From Saccharomycopsis crataegensis (Eukaryota; Ascomycota; Saccharomycetes; Ascoideales; Saccharomycopsidaceae), in assembly GCF_037102585.1 (NCBI RefSeq), contig NW_027043822.1:124001-188000 (forward strand): a stretch of 64,000 bases of DNA, given 5' to 3'. Both the position numbers and the translations under genes were made by a program. Below are positions 20,001 to 31,636 of this stretch, in pieces (the stretch's first letter is position 1; each line of letters opens with the position of its first letter). A model generated the notes under the pieces. The model had not been told where the DNA came from and made no database searches. It saw only the letters and a list, made by a program, of their open reading frames with translations.

Positions 20001-21185
20001 ATGAGCAGCTCTACTAAAAAAACTAGCAAGAGTATTAAACCCGACGGTGGTGATCGCCCTTACAAGTGTCCAATGTGTGATAAGGCATTCCATCGTCTTG
20101 AACACCAAACTCGTCACATTAGAACCCATACGGGAGAAAAACCACATCCTTGCACTTTTCCTGGGTGTAACAAACGATTTAGTCGTTCTGATGAATTGAC
20201 TAGACACTCGAGAATCCACAGTAACCCTAATAACCGTCGCAAGAACAAGTCTTCGCAAAACATCTCGGTTGTGCAAGTGGAGGGGCCCCCAACAATGTTT
20301 GCACAGGGCCCAGTGTCCCCTAACTCACAGTCTCATGCTCCACAAACCCCTCAAATTCCTTCACAACCTCCAGCACAACAGCAGCAGCCTATTGGGGTTG
20401 ATTTCAATGGTAACCCAATTTATCCTTACATGATCCAACTTCCTCAGGCGATGAACCATCACCATCAACAGCTGTTCCGGTCGTTGCCGGCGTCTCCAGG
20501 AACCCAGGAACCGCCAAATTTGGGTCTCTACAACCCTCAACAACAATCATATTTCCAGTCCCCAGTTAACAACCATGAGGCTAAGTCGTCTTCCTCCTCC
20601 TCCTCAGGGTTCCACATGTCAAAATCAACCACTTATTTGAATCATTACAACCTTCCGTCTGTGAACTCTTCCACCAGTATTGCTGGCAACAACTCTCACC
20701 ATTCATCGCTCCATTTCCTCTCATCGGCATCATCTTCCAAAACCCATTCGCTTTGCAATTCGCCATCTAACTCCTCGACCAATTTATTTGGGTTTTCTAC
20801 CTCTTCTTCCGCAACTTCTTTGCAATCGCTAGCCAATACTCATTCGCTGGGGTTGAATTTACCTCCACTTAATATGGCGCAATTGATCAACCCTTCAGCC
20901 ACCAACAGCAGTAGCACCGTCAATATGAACTCGGCCGACGAGCCTCTTACATTTGGTGCAGGTAAGAAGTATCGCAGAATCAGCACTCCTCCATACTCTA
21001 CACCTCTTCAGTCACCAAACATTTCCCCGGTCGGTAGTGTTGGCAACCATCATGATAGAATCACTTTGCCACCAATCCGGGCTTTGTTGGCCAACTTGGA
21101 TGAGGAAAATCTTGGCCAGACCAAGAAGAGCAATTCCGGAGAAAATGTTCGTTTGCCTCACATTAACGAAATGTTTCATGAATAA
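20001..21185 (+). CDS. MIG1: C2H2 zinc-finger carbon catabolite repressor Mig1/CreA type
   Basis: A 394-residue protein. Two adjacent C2H2 fingers lie at about residues 21-77 ([23 protein letters not shown], then a second finger with [23 protein letters not shown]). This is the diagnostic Mig1/CreA pair that reads GC boxes. The rest is a disordered Ser/Asn/Gln/Pro-rich tail. Residues about 315-325 ([17 protein letters not shown]) and the C-terminal block ([17 protein letters not shown], then LPHINEMF) resemble conserved Mig1 regulatory and effector segments. It represses genes for alternative carbon use in glucose and is controlled by Snf1 phosphorylation and nuclear export. The ATG at 20001 starts a short basic leader to the fingers. 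Confidence 0.93.
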   Translation: MSSSTKKTSKSIKPDGGDRPYKCPMCDKAFHRLEHQTRHIRTHTGEKPHPCTFPGCNKRFSRSDELTRHSRIHSNPNNRRKNKSSQNISVVQVEGPPTMFAQGPVSPNSQSHAPQTPQIPSQPPAQQQQPIGVDFNGNPIYPYMIQLPQAMNHHHQQLFRSLPASPGTQEPPNLGLYNPQQQSYFQSPVNNHEAKSSSSSSSGFHMSKSTTYLNHYNLPSVNSSTSIAGNNSHHSSLHFLSSASSSKTHSLCNSPSNSSTNLFGFSTSSSATSLQSLANTHSLGLNLPPLNMAQLINPSATNSSSTVNMNSADEPLTFGAGKKYRRISTPPYSTPLQSPNISPVGSVGNHHDRITLPPIRALLANLDEENLGQTKKSNSGENVRLPHINEMFHE

Positions 21186-21810
21186 TTGATTTTGTTACAA
21201 ATCCTTGATGATCTTTTTTTTTTTTTTTTTTTTGTTTCTCTCTTTTCTTTTGTTTCTTGTGCTTATTGGTTTGTTTTTCCTGGTTTCTTACTATTATTAT
21301 CTTTAATCATTATTCTATTTTGTTATTCCTAATATTTTTATATTATTATCATACCTTATTAATTTTTTTTTTTAGCTTTTATTTTTTTTTAATGCTGGAA
21401 GCCAATTAGTTGTTCTATATTGTCTAGTTTTGTGTTCTTGTGTTTATTTTTGTTTTTGGGACGGTCAAGCTTTATAAATTTTTATTTTCCTTATATCTAC
21501 TTTTTGAAATATATATCAAAGAAGATCAATCATGATTCAATTTCGTAAGGGTCTGGAAATATATCATTATTTACTGCGCGATAATCCACCTGTTTTTCTG
21601 TCATCATGCAATCGTTTTGTTTTTTTGAACGGAAAATTTTTATAACTGTAGCAAACTTAATAATATATGATCTTTGGGCATCAAAGTGATCGCTGGACAT
21701 CCGAAAAGTTATTTAGTGAAAGAAAAACTAGAAAACAAAGTGACAGGAAGGAGCTTCTCTGATTGTTTATTGGTTGTTGTTTTTTTGTTTGTTTTTTTAT
21801 CTCTCGTTTC
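21186..21810. other. MIG1 3' flank and AIM22 promoter
   Basis: A 625-bp spacer. It begins with a long T-run (about 21212-21233) just after the MIG1 stop, which fits 3'-end formation, and becomes AT-rich promoter DNA before AIM22. No gene is seen. Confidence 0.55.
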
Positions 21811-23292
21811 ATGATTATCCAAAGAATAATACTTAGGCGAATACCGTCTTTTAGAGGATATGCCACCTCCCCTACCCCAACCACATCTACGATTATTGCT
21901 GGTTATGAAGCATTACTGAAGAAATATCGTTTGTTAAACTTATCAGGAGATCAAATATCTCAAGCCGCCGCGGCTCAAGGCCCAGCAGTGTGGATGTCGA
22001 ACATCACCGATCCATACGTCAATCTCGCATTGGAGACTTACTTATTCAACAGCAAGCCCACCACCACCACCGATGACAACGACCACCACCAAATATCCAA
22101 CAATCGACTTTTCTTGTATCAAAACTCTCAGTGTGTGGTGTTTGGAAAGAACCAGAACCCTTGGAAGGAAATCGATTTCGGGTACTTGAAACAAAAAGAT
22201 AAATTATCATTTGGCTCATCGCCCACTGACCACCACCGTCATCAAGCATCATCATCATCATCTTCTTCTTCTTCTTCTTCTTCGAACGATACTGGGAAAT
22301 TCGAAGTGCTCCGAAGAATGTCTGGAGGTGGTACGGTGATCCACGGCCCAGGTAATGTGAATTATTGCTTCATTACCACCAAGAAGGCCTTTGATAGAAC
22401 AGCATTTAGCAAACTTATTGTGCAAGAACTCAATACCATTTATTCATCGGCCCCGGAGCACGATAATCCTACCAACAATATTTATCCGAAGTACCCCCTC
22501 ACCATCAACGACCGAGGAGATTTGGTGGCGTGGGATCCACAAAACCACCGAGAACTCAAAGTTTCGGGATCTGCTTACAAAGTCTCCAGAGGGAAAAGTT
22601 ACCACCATGGAACAATGTTGCTACATTGCGACTTGTCGACATTCCACAATATACTAAATCCCAAGAAATCCCTGACCAACAGTAACAACAATCATGATGA
22701 TTTCATCATTGATAAGAGTGTCGATTCGAAACGCGCCCCCGTCGTCAACCTCCAAATCGAACCGTTGATATTCTATTACAGCTTAATCAATGGGTTCATT
22801 GCAAACTTTGGGGTGCCAAAATCTACATTACTACAATTGAACCCCAATATTCCCCCACAATTCATGCAAGATCTTGTGGTTGGAATGTCGTCCCGTCACC
22901 ATGAAAAAATCATCCCGGTTCCTCATAATAACCCCGAACTGAATCAATCAGCAGCAACCTTGGTCATCGTCGATGATTCGACCAATTTTCCCCCAGAAGT
23001 TCATGAAATTGCCGATCAATTGAGATCTTGGGAATTCAAGTTTGAAAGAACCCCTAAATTCGAACACGTCGTCAATAAATTGGCAATCAAGTTAGTAGTA
23101 GAAAAATCTAGAGTAATAGAGCTCAGTGAAATAGGAATCTTGCAAGATAATGATGTGTCATCAGCAGTTACCAAAATAAGAAACGTATTAGCGAAATCTC
23201 CCGAGAATTCCATAGAATATGACGGTGAAACCCTAAGTCAATTCTTTGAAAACCCAAAAACTAAACAGTATATTAGAAGTATAATTGTCTAG
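21811..23292 (+). CDS. AIM22: mitochondrial lipoate-protein ligase
   Basis: A 493-residue member of the LplA/LipB/biotin-ligase fold. The start at 21811 gives a mitochondrial-type leader (IIQRIILRRIPSFRGYATS). The ligase signature RRMSGGGTVIHGPGNVNYCF follows, then the conserved lysine motif KVSGSAYKVSRGKSYHHGTML. Aim22 is needed to attach lipoate to pyruvate and 2-oxoglutarate dehydrogenase E2 subunits and to glycine cleavage H protein. Two low-complexity inserts interrupt the early catalytic domain: a Thr/Asp/His stretch (TTTTDDNDHHQ) and a His/Ser stretch with 13 consecutive serines. These are likely surface loops. An open frame extends further upstream but without an ATG. Confidence 0.92.
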   Translation: MIIQRIILRRIPSFRGYATSPTPTTSTIIAGYEALLKKYRLLNLSGDQISQAAAAQGPAVWMSNITDPYVNLALETYLFNSKPTTTTDDNDHHQISNNRLFLYQNSQCVVFGKNQNPWKEIDFGYLKQKDKLSFGSSPTDHHRHQASSSSSSSSSSSSNDTGKFEVLRRMSGGGTVIHGPGNVNYCFITTKKAFDRTAFSKLIVQELNTIYSSAPEHDNPTNNIYPKYPLTINDRGDLVAWDPQNHRELKVSGSAYKVSRGKSYHHGTMLLHCDLSTFHNILNPKKSLTNSNNNHDDFIIDKSVDSKRAPVVNLQIEPLIFYYSLINGFIANFGVPKSTLLQLNPNIPPQFMQDLVVGMSSRHHEKIIPVPHNNPELNQSAATLVIVDDSTNFPPEVHEIADQLRSWEFKFERTPKFEHVVNKLAIKLVVEKSRVIELSEIGILQDNDVSSAVTKIRNVLAKSPENSIEYDGETLSQFFENPKTKQYIRSIIV

Positions 23293-23947
23293 ACTCTCAA
23301 ATTTTAATAAACAGAATAGCAATGATAAATCAATATTCCGTTACGTATTTCAAATAAATATAAAGACAAAATCTATTAAAGCAAAATAAAATAAAAATGC
23401 AAATTGGGGAATATGAGAATGAGATCAAGTAGTAATAAATAAATATAAACATAGAAAATGGAGTTACAAAATATGTGCTAAGTTGCACAGATTAGAAATG
23501 AAATAGAATGTTTAAAACATGGTAAAAAGTCTTATATCAAAGAAAAAAAAATTAAATCATTGATTTGGCTTGAAATAAGATTGCAAAATAAATCAACTTG
23601 ATAGCATTGGCCAAACATAGAACATTAATCATTTCCCATAGTGGTGAAAAAAAAAAAAAAAAAAAAAAGTAATAATACAATGAAATCATTATCGCTCTTT
23701 CTATCAAAAGGAATTGGATTTCTATTTTTGGGTCGTCTTTTTTTTTTTTTTTTGTTTTTTGCTTCTTGTTTTTGACTATTTTTTTTTCGTATTGTATTTA
23801 TTTATTTCTTTTTTTTTTTTTTTTTAGTTTAGTTTGTTTTCGTTAAAAGATTCTTTTCCCTCAATTATTTATATATTTTACATAAGCTCAAATCTATAAT
23901 AACAGACGATGCAACAAAGAAGATAAGCAAGACTTTGAAAAATCCAG
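23293..23947. other. convergent spacer between AIM22 and EFG1
   Basis: A 655-bp very AT-rich spacer with long A-runs (about 23645-23669) and T-runs (about 23739-23825). It is the shared 3' region of two convergent genes. I see no coding or RNA feature. Confidence 0.55.
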
Positions 23948-25477
23948 TCAGTTTGCTTGTTTTTCTTCTGCTTTTGAGCCAGAGTCAACTGAAGTGGTAC
24001 TGTATTGACCATCCTGTAGAGTAGCAGTACCATTGGTTGAAGCAGTGGTGGTAGCTTGTGTAGTGCCAGGTTGACCATAATAATATTGGCCTTGAGTTCT
24101 TGTAGCCTGTTGACCAGGGGCTGCTTGTTGGTAGTACCCACTGTATTGATAATAGTTATTGGCGTATGGATATTGGTAGTAACCTTGTTGAGTAGCAGGT
24201 TGAGTTGTGCCGGTGGTGGCTTGGGTATCTGCAGTGGCACCGTTTGGCTGGGCAGCAGCTGCGGTAGGAGTCGAATACTGAGGAGCAGTACTGGCAGTGG
24301 CGGTAGGGGTAGCAGTAGCAGCAGCAGTAGTACTAGCAGTGTTAGTAGTAGGTACTGTTGTTGGTGCAGTATTGCTATTTGCTGCGCTCAAAGGATCCTG
24401 TTCTCTGTAATTGGAGCTCCATTGGTCGGTGGTTCTGGTGGCAACAGCAGGAATAGAAGTGGGGGTAGTACCAGCGGCAGCAACAGAAGTTGTGATAGCA
24501 GACGTAGTGGCTGCAGCAGCAGCATCGCCATTGTTTTGCACTGAACCTTGTTGAATTACTCTTTTGATGTCTCTGACAAACAAAGGATACAAAACGTCAA
24601 CAATTTTTTCTTTTTGAGCCATGGCCAAAGCTCTATCAAAAGGAATCCAGACACCTTTCAAATGCATCGAGCCAATCTTGACAACATGACGGATTTTTTC
24701 AGATTTTAAGATCCCATCTCTTCTACCTCTAGTCATATGCGCGACATTTAACAACTTGGTACCATTAATCATATTATTATCGGCTCTTCTGACTACCGAG
24801 ACACCATTCGCTTCGACTTGGTAGCAAACGGTTTTTTCATCTTCCCACATTGTGGTGGTCACTCTTGGTCTTGTTCCCGCTGGCTGAATCTGACCAACTG
24901 TACTGGCGTTTGTTTGGGTAATGGCGATTGGAGCAGGAGTTGTGGTGCTGATGGCATTCAAGGAAGACCCGGCGGTATTGGCAGTTGGGTAAATTGGGTA
25001 ACCTTGGACATAACTATAACGCGAATAATCATAAGCGACCCCGGTGGTACCAGTAGTTGTGCTCTTGTAGTATTGGTTTGCGCCCAGCTGGAGGGCGTTT
25101 GATTGATAATACCCAGAGTATTGCGACTGGCCTACAGTTTGGCCAGGCTGTTGCAGTTGCTGGTAATATTGTTGATATTGTTCTGGATAGTACCCGCCAT
25201 TAGTTGAAGGATAGTTGCGGTAGTAAGCGCTGTTATAAGGTGTTGCCTGAGAACTACGTTGTTGTTGTTGTTGTTGTTGAAGTTGTTGCTGTGAAGCAGT
25301 ATTTGAGGTGGCAGCACCGGCAGCAGCAGCAGAAGAAGCTTGTTGTGCTTGTTGTTGATACGGATAAGCCTGTGGGATTGCTTGTTGAGATTGAGATTGT
25401 TGATTTGGTGAATCCGACGATTGAGCAGAAGGTTCGCCAGCGACCTGAGGTGAGGGATTCGTAACTTCGGTTGACAT
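23948..25477 (-). CDS. EFG1: APSES-domain transcription factor Efg1 (Sok2/Phd1/StuA family)
   Basis: A 509-residue protein. The APSES DNA-binding domain is at about residues 205-310 and carries [41 protein letters not shown] and [15 protein letters not shown]. It is nearly identical to the Efg1/Sok2 consensus. Gln/Ala/Tyr-rich disordered flanks lie on both sides, including a run of nine Gln. Such flanks in Efg1 act as prion-like assembly domains. In Candida the protein governs filamentation, white-opaque switching and biofilm formation under cAMP/PKA. In other yeasts homologues control pseudohyphal growth. The ATG at 25477 is the first in frame. A 3.1-kb gene-free region lies upstream. Confidence 0.94.
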   Translation of the reverse strand: MSTEVTNPSPQVAGEPSAQSSDSPNQQSQSQQAIPQAYPYQQQAQQASSAAAAGAATSNTASQQQLQQQQQQQRSSQATPYNSAYYRNYPSTNGGYYPEQYQQYYQQLQQPGQTVGQSQYSGYYQSNALQLGANQYYKSTTTGTTGVAYDYSRYSYVQGYPIYPTANTAGSSLNAISTTTPAPIAITQTNASTVGQIQPAGTRPRVTTTMWEDEKTVCYQVEANGVSVVRRADNNMINGTKLLNVAHMTRGRRDGILKSEKIRHVVKIGSMHLKGVWIPFDRALAMAQKEKIVDVLYPLFVRDIKRVIQQGSVQNNGDAAAAATTSAITTSVAAAGTTPTSIPAVATRTTDQWSSNYREQDPLSAANSNTAPTTVPTTNTASTTAAATATPTATASTAPQYSTPTAAAAQPNGATADTQATTGTTQPATQQGYYQYPYANNYYQYSGYYQQAAPGQQATRTQGQYYYGQPGTTQATTTASTNGTATLQDGQYSTTSVDSGSKAEEKQAN

Positions 25478-28400
25478 TTGGGTGAAGTTCTGGGTAATAT
25501 GTCGAATTTCAAGAAGAACAATTGACCAAATCAACGGAAAAGCTTAACGAAAATTTTTTGAAATCCTTTTTTTTTTTTTTTGGCTTTGTGATTTTTTTTT
25601 TTTTTATTTTTATTTTTTTATTTTTTATTTTTTTTTCTGTAACAAGCAATGCGGTAACGAAAAAGTATGTGATGGAAACCCAAATTCTGTAGTGATGGGA
25701 TGATAATTACCGGCTGAAAGCGGTTGGAATGAGCACCTCTGGAGATTACACTGTTTTCGGTTTTGTCTGTGGGTGGTCGGAAATAAATTTTGTGGCCCTT
25801 TACCGTGATGCTATGGTAGTTGTTATTATAATAAGCGGGAGTTTTGTAGAATTATATTATTAGAGCACCGGCCAAATTAGCAGCTTATTCAGCCGCCAGC
25901 ATTGATGGGGGTAGGGGGTTCATTAACCCCCCCGTGTTACGCAAAATAAAAAAAAAAAAAGAATCGAAGAACAAGAGCTGGGTGCGCTAGTACTGAGCAC
26001 CATGAGTGCACAGTGTGCTGCTATTATTTACGCTACGTGGTAGATGGCATTCCCCAACGCCCATGCTCCATGCTCGCCATCATCACCCATCGATTGTTGT
26101 TGGTGCTGGCATGGCATACTGCTCTGCTTCCGGGTTACCACACAGCTCCCGCGGCAGCCCCCATGCAAGGTACTGCAGGTGATGCCATACAAAATCTGCA
26201 CGCGGTGTTTTACAATTACAAAAGTGATAACACCCAATCCATGATCTCTGGGGTTGCAAGTGGCTAATAGGGTGTAAGAGAATAGTCCAGGCATCATTCT
26301 GGTGATATCAATGTTGCTCAGCCTTCTCTCTCCTTCGCTGGGCCGTCAGTTGTCCCACAAGGTGAAAGAAAGAAAAAAACCATACTTCTCGCCAGTGTTT
26401 TGTTGCATTCGAGGAATCGCAATATCCTATCCCAATCCGAACAGCCTGCACTTTAAACAAGCGCTGCTTGTTTAATCCATGCGTATGTTAGATTTGGTTT
26501 GCAAATATACTTTGTGCTTGCTTCTGGGTCGCTTTTTTTTTTTCTAATTCTATTTCTATTCCAATTTTCTGTAGTTCTTCCTAGCTTTCATTAAAAGGTG
26601 AGAATAGAATGATTATCCGTAGCATATATTTCAACATCACGTTTCCAGCACCTAACCTAAACATGGATGGTTACACTTCATATTGTCATTTGCGATGGCT
26701 TTTTTATCTACAATCTATGACCTCATTAGTTGTTTTTTTTTGTTTTTTTTGGCATTTCAGGTAGTGCTTGCTTGTTCTTTTCTCATTGGGAAAAAAAATA
26801 TCATCACCACAGTGAGCGACAAGAATTCTAAAAACTCTTTTTTTATCGTTACTCCTGCTTTCTCTCCTCTTGCTTTTGTTCAGAATTCCCCATTTATTTC
26901 AAATTTTTCCTTTGTCCGCCTGTGATGGATGGTGTTTTATCAGTTGTAAAATTATTGAACCACAAACAATATAATGAAGGTTGGGGCCATAATTGTATGA
27001 AGAACAGCATCCACAAGCTGGTATTTGGAGTGAGAGAGTGAGTGAGTGAGTGAGTGGGAAGCTTTGCAAGCTCTAGCGTGTGTCTCACACTATATCCTCC
27101 GCGTTTCATTCCCGAAAAAACTTTGAAAGACCGCTTGTCTGCTTAGTGCTTTGACATAATCAACATGGCATGCACTGGTTAAAGTTTTCCCAGGTGATGT
27201 GCTGTAACCCAATAATGTCCTCCATTCTCCGGCATTTTCGTTAAAGCATCATACACTGACCTCCCAATTTCGAATTTTTCAGTATTTTAGCTTTTCCAAT
27301 ATCCGTTTCAAAATCGCGATCGCTTTATCGGGTCGTACTGGTTTAAACTTGCATTTTGGCTTCCTATTGCTTCCCTATATTGACCACTTACGAGCTACCC
27401 AGCAAGGGCGGGCACCTTTAGGATTTGCAGCTGACCCCAAAGCTTTCTGGTTCCAGAGTTTTCAGCACACTGCAAGTTTCTAGAGTTTCCAGTAAGCTCA
27501 GCAAGTTTCCAGAGATCTTCAAGATTGGCGAGATTTAGTTAGCTTTTTCCCTCGCTCTGCGGAAAGCATAGGCATGTTGTTTGCTGTGTGTGTCTGTGTG
27601 TGGAAGGACGGATGGGTGCGCTCGATCCCAATCCGCGGAAATGGTACCTACTGATCTTCGTTCTGCAAATTTATCACAAAAACCATCACCACTCTATGGC
27701 TGCTTGCAAAGCAATTGCTTTTTAAAATATACTTGTCTCCCATGTAGCGGGCGCTCCACCTTTGATTTTCCAATTATTGATAAATCTGCAGGGCCTTTCG
27801 GGGCTCTTGTGTATCATTTGATCCCAAGAGCGCCACATTATAGCTTTAACCATAAGGGAATGCTGGCATAATCTATCATCACTTAAATAATTATGAAACA
27901 TAGATAATCAATTAGATATTATTACACTGTTCTCGCTACACAATGCTCAAACCCTTCCTGCTGATGGGGGGAAGCAGCTCCTCGTTCTGAGGACGAAGCA
28001 TATACTACATATACAATTTAAAGATACTTTCAAAATTACAATTTGCCTTCCTTCATGAGGATGTTGTTCACATTCATCGTAGTTAGGTTGCTTTGTCCTA
28101 TGAAACACAAGTTTCCCCATACTTTACTGGACAATGCACCAATGTGAAGGGACCTTTTTTTTTTTTTTTTGTATGAAAAATTTTTTGTGATGAATTTCAC
28201 ATAATTTCCACCGGGGAAATGAGTCAAACTGAACGACCTTAGAAAGAGGACTTATTGTTTCTTCTCTTAAACATTTCTCAATGTACTTATATGAAACTAA
28301 TTCCCCGAGTAGAATAATCAACCATTGCTCATGGGCCAATCTTTATTGTAGCCATTAGCGGGCTCAACTGTAGTGCTTACCCGCATCGAAAAGGATAAAC

Positions 28401-28560
28401 TCGGGCCAAAATCAAGCAGACAAATTCCGTACCCAAAGAATGCCTTGGAGAAATACAATAAACTACTTGTAGAAGCCCTCTCCAAATAACGTTCCAACAC
28501 AAGATAACTCTAGGATATCCAAGGATTCCAACGATACACTAATAATCATCCGAATAAAAA
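25478..28560. other. 3.1-kb gene-free region between divergent EFG1 and HEM25
   Basis: This is the longest non-coding stretch in the window. Next to EFG1 it has dense T-runs (25568-25637). It then holds mixed-composition DNA with CT- and TTTTC-rich parts, a short GAGT repeat (about 27033-27056) and two GCAAGTTTC(T/C)AGAG copies (27472 and 27501). Open frames of 60-96 codons occur, but those checked lack an ATG or any recognisable feature. I read it mainly as a long EFG1 promoter and 5' UTR. Confidence 0.55.
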
Positions 28561-29529
28561 ATGAGCGCCAACAAAGATGGGAAATCAACGTCTCATCTCA
28601 TGGCTGGGTTCATTGGTGGATTGACATCCGCGGTGACTCTCCAACCTTTTGATTTATTGAAAACTAGGGTTCAACAATCACAGACCAATTCACAATTACA
28701 ATCTTCTAGCAGTAAAGTGGCTGCGAAGTCGCTCCGAACAATCATCAAAGAAATGCCATCATTACGCAACCTATGGACCGGAACCCTTCCATCGGTCCTT
28801 CGGACATCCATCGGAAGCTCATTGTATTTGACCAGTTTGAATATTTCACGAAACTATTTGGCCGAAAGAAAAGCAGCCAATCTTTCTGATTCCAGGGATT
28901 TGAAGAGTTCTACATCCAAACTTCCCAAGCTTGCAATGTATGAAAATTTAATTAGCGGCGCGGCGATGCGAAGTCTAGTTGGGATCCTTACCATGCCTAT
29001 CACCGTTATCAAAACTCGGTACGAATCCAGTCTTTATAACTATACATCTTTGAACCAAGCTGCCCGTGATATTTTCCGTGACCATCGTTTCAAAGGGTTC
29101 TTTTTGGGTTGCGGGTCAACGATTGTGCGAGATGCCCCATATGCCGGATTATATGTCTTGATGTATGAACAATTGAAAGTGATGATACCGAAGGCCCTAA
29201 AAATTGATGAGGGCTCTCAAGAAAATAAACCCAATGGCACCATGAAAGGGAATCAAGGTATTGATTATTACTCGATTATGGTAAACTCAATGTCAGCGAT
29301 GACTGCTGCATCGACAGCAACCCTCATCACCACTCCATTCGATACCATAAAAACTAGAATCCAGATCGAACCTCAATATTATAGAAACTTCTTCCATGCC
29401 AGCAAATTGATCTTGACCCAGGAAGGGGTATTGGTGTTATTCCGAGGAGCTGGTTTGAGATTGGTGAGAAAAACCTTGAGCGCAGGAATTGCTTGGGGAG
29501 TTTACGAGGAATTATTAAAGTTTTTCTGA
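28561..29529 (+). CDS. HEM25: mitochondrial glycine carrier
   Basis: A 322-residue member of the mitochondrial carrier (SLC25) family with three repeats. Px[DE]xx[KR] signatures are present as QPFDLLKTRVQ in repeat 1, MPITVIKTRYES in repeat 2 and TPFDTIKTRIQ in repeat 3. The HLMAGFIGGLTSAVTLQPFD start and LWTGTLPSVLRTSIGSSLY match Hem25/SLC25A38. These carriers bring glycine into mitochondria for 5-aminolevulinate synthesis, the first step of heme synthesis. The loop before repeat 3 (KIDEGSQENKPNGTMKGNQG) is longer than usual. Confidence 0.9.
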   Translation: MSANKDGKSTSHLMAGFIGGLTSAVTLQPFDLLKTRVQQSQTNSQLQSSSSKVAAKSLRTIIKEMPSLRNLWTGTLPSVLRTSIGSSLYLTSLNISRNYLAERKAANLSDSRDLKSSTSKLPKLAMYENLISGAAMRSLVGILTMPITVIKTRYESSLYNYTSLNQAARDIFRDHRFKGFFLGCGSTIVRDAPYAGLYVLMYEQLKVMIPKALKIDEGSQENKPNGTMKGNQGIDYYSIMVNSMSAMTAASTATLITTPFDTIKTRIQIEPQYYRNFFHASKLILTQEGVLVLFRGAGLRLVRKTLSAGIAWGVYEELLKFF

Positions 29530-30056
29530 CTTTCTGTAATGCTGCCATGTTAATAGAGAACATAATTCCTTGTTATAAATAGAAGATTAGAATTTTGAAT
29601 TTGATAATCGATATAGCATTTAGTATATTCCAGTGACTTTTGATGAAGTTTTTTTAACGATTGTATGTCTTGAGCTGCTCTTTTTTTTTTTTTTTCTGTA
29701 TTGTATCATTTCTTTGCAATATTTAGTAGCCTTTATTGGTTGTTGATGTGTTGGTGAGCAGTATCTATGAAGATTTGCTATTCCACAAGTATAATGAGAA
29801 AGTAAAGAGACTAGGGTATGAATGGAACTTAGTGGGCCTACAATAACGATCTTACGGAGATCAAAGTCTTTTCTTGCATTCCAATACGCAAGCTGGCTCA
29901 AGTTATACATATAAATTTTTATTTCTTATTGGACGTACTTAAAAAATTCTCGAACTTTGAAACTTTAGACTCAAACAACCAAAACAAAAATACCTTACAT
30001 AAGTGATATGTGAAAAAACCCGCCACAATATCCTCCAGAGACTACTAATATGGTTC
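29530..30056. other. convergent spacer between HEM25 and malate dehydrogenase
   Basis: A 527-bp AT-rich spacer shared by two 3' ends, with a T-run at about 29682-29695. Nothing else is recognised. Confidence 0.55.
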
Positions 30057-31094
30057 TTATAATTTAGCAGCACCCTTAACGAAATCTTCACCCTTCTTGA
30101 TGGATGGCTTCAATCCTTTCAAGGCAACTTCCACCAATTTCTTTTCTGAACCAGTGAGACCTTCCAATGGGTTGATAACGGTCTTAACTGAGGCACCGGC
30201 ACCAAACACCACTGGAACAGCAAAGAAGTCCACTCCGGCTTGTTGAGCAATTGCTTTACCACCAACGAGTCCTGGCAAGTAAACAAAGGCAGGTTCAGGA
30301 ATCTTGGAGGAATCATAAGATGGGGTGCCAGTAAGAGCACTAATCACAAGTTCAGCAAATCTGTAACCAGCATAAGCCATGGACAAAGTGGCTGAGCCAG
30401 CGCCTTGCTTAGCATTGACAACTTCATCACCACCAAATTGCACTCTGTTGATGTACTTGGAATATTGGTCAGAACTCAAGGCACGAGCAACTTGCTTTCC
30501 AAGTGGGGTAGATTGAACCAATGGAACAATAGTGTCACCAGAATGACCCCCAACCACGGAAATTTTACCCTTCACTTCTGCTGGGTTAATCTTGAGCAAT
30601 TGGGCCAAAAAGGTTTCGGCTCTAACGAGATCCAAGGTGGTGATCCCGAATAATTTCTCTGGGTTAAACACTCCGTATTGTTTAAGGGTTTCCGCAGCAA
30701 TTGGCACGGTAGAGTTGACTGGGTTGGAAATCACCAACAAGATGGCGTTTGGAGAAAATTTAGCAACACCAGTGACCAAACCTTTGATAATCCCGGCATT
30801 GATCTTGAATAAATCAGCACGGGTCATACCTGGCTTTCTTGGGACACCAGCTGGAATGATAACGATATCACAGCCAGTCAAAGCCTTTTGCAATTGTGAT
30901 TCATCCTTTGGACTGGCTGGTTGGTACCCAGTAACCTTGGCTTGAGTATTGACGTGGGACAAGTCAGCAGCAACACCAGGAGCCCCACGAATATCATAAA
31001 GAGAAAGTTCGGTGACTCTAGAATCAAGCTTAGTCAACAAAGAAAGTGGTTGACCAATACCACCACCGGCACCAAGAACTGCAACCTTGACCAT
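30057..31094 (-). CDS. MDH3: NAD malate dehydrogenase, probably peroxisomal
   Basis: A 345-residue malate dehydrogenase. The NAD-binding [10 protein letters not shown] motif begins at residue 8 from the ATG, so there is no mitochondrial presequence. Catalytic and substrate features include [13 protein letters not shown] (substrate arginines), [10 protein letters not shown], the catalytic Asp in [11 protein letters not shown] and the catalytic His in [12 protein letters not shown]. The protein ends in AAKL, a good PTS1. This points to the peroxisomal form, which re-oxidises the NADH made by beta-oxidation and exports reducing power as malate. A cytosolic Mdh2-type enzyme is less likely given the tail. 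I found no in-frame CTG codon in the part I scanned, as expected of a strongly expressed gene. Confidence 0.85.
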   Translation of the reverse strand: MVKVAVLGAGGGIGQPLSLLTKLDSRVTELSLYDIRGAPGVAADLSHVNTQAKVTGYQPASPKDESQLQKALTGCDIVIIPAGVPRKPGMTRADLFKINAGIIKGLVTGVAKFSPNAILLVISNPVNSTVPIAAETLKQYGVFNPEKLFGITTLDLVRAETFLAQLLKINPAEVKGKISVVGGHSGDTIVPLVQSTPLGKQVARALSSDQYSKYINRVQFGGDEVVNAKQGAGSATLSMAYAGYRFAELVISALTGTPSYDSSKIPEPAFVYLPGLVGGKAIAQQAGVDFFAVPVVFGAGASVKTVINPLEGLTGSEKKLVEVALKGLKPSIKKGEDFVKGAAKL

Positions 31095-31636
31095 TTTTTT
31101 TTTCAGTAAGTAATAAAGTGAATTGACAAAAGAGAGTCAGGACAAATGTTATAGACTAAAAACTCTGAATAAACCGAAAGTTTTTTGTAAATAGAAAAGA
31201 AATTATCTGAGAAATCGATAAATTATTTTCCAATAATGGCCCAATTCCCTAATTATTAGTAGGAAGATCATCGATGAATCATGGGGAAGAATTTTTTTGC
31301 CCATTTGGTTTTTCCGGGGCTGCAAACAACAAAAGAAAAAAAACATCCCCCCGGTGATTGTTTTGTCTTCCTCGGGGAACATTAATGATGTCCATCGATC
31401 CATAATAATTTGAAAATACGACTACTTACGTAAATGATAAAGAAATAAGAGTCCTTACATAAAAAAAAAAAAAAAAAGAAGCGATCACTTTCAAATAACC
31501 TGTTCCAAGTGAATAATTTATATAGTAAAACAAAAGATGGAGGGAACTAAAGAGGCCAAAAGACGATAATAATAATAAAAGATTCTATTTAATTGAAAAA
31601 ACTACGAATGAAAAATAAATTGAAAGAGTCAAATCC
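31095..31636. other. malate dehydrogenase promoter / PDI1 3' flank
   Basis: A 542-bp spacer between two minus-strand genes, AT-rich with an A-run near 31460-31476. No open frame of note. Confidence 0.55.

Noticed and set aside
26013-26297. Overlapping 66-89 codon frames on both strands in the EFG1 upstream region
   Set aside because: Low-complexity or Cys/His-rich translations without motifs. Overlap in both directions and varied start codons suggest chance in a less AT-rich patch.
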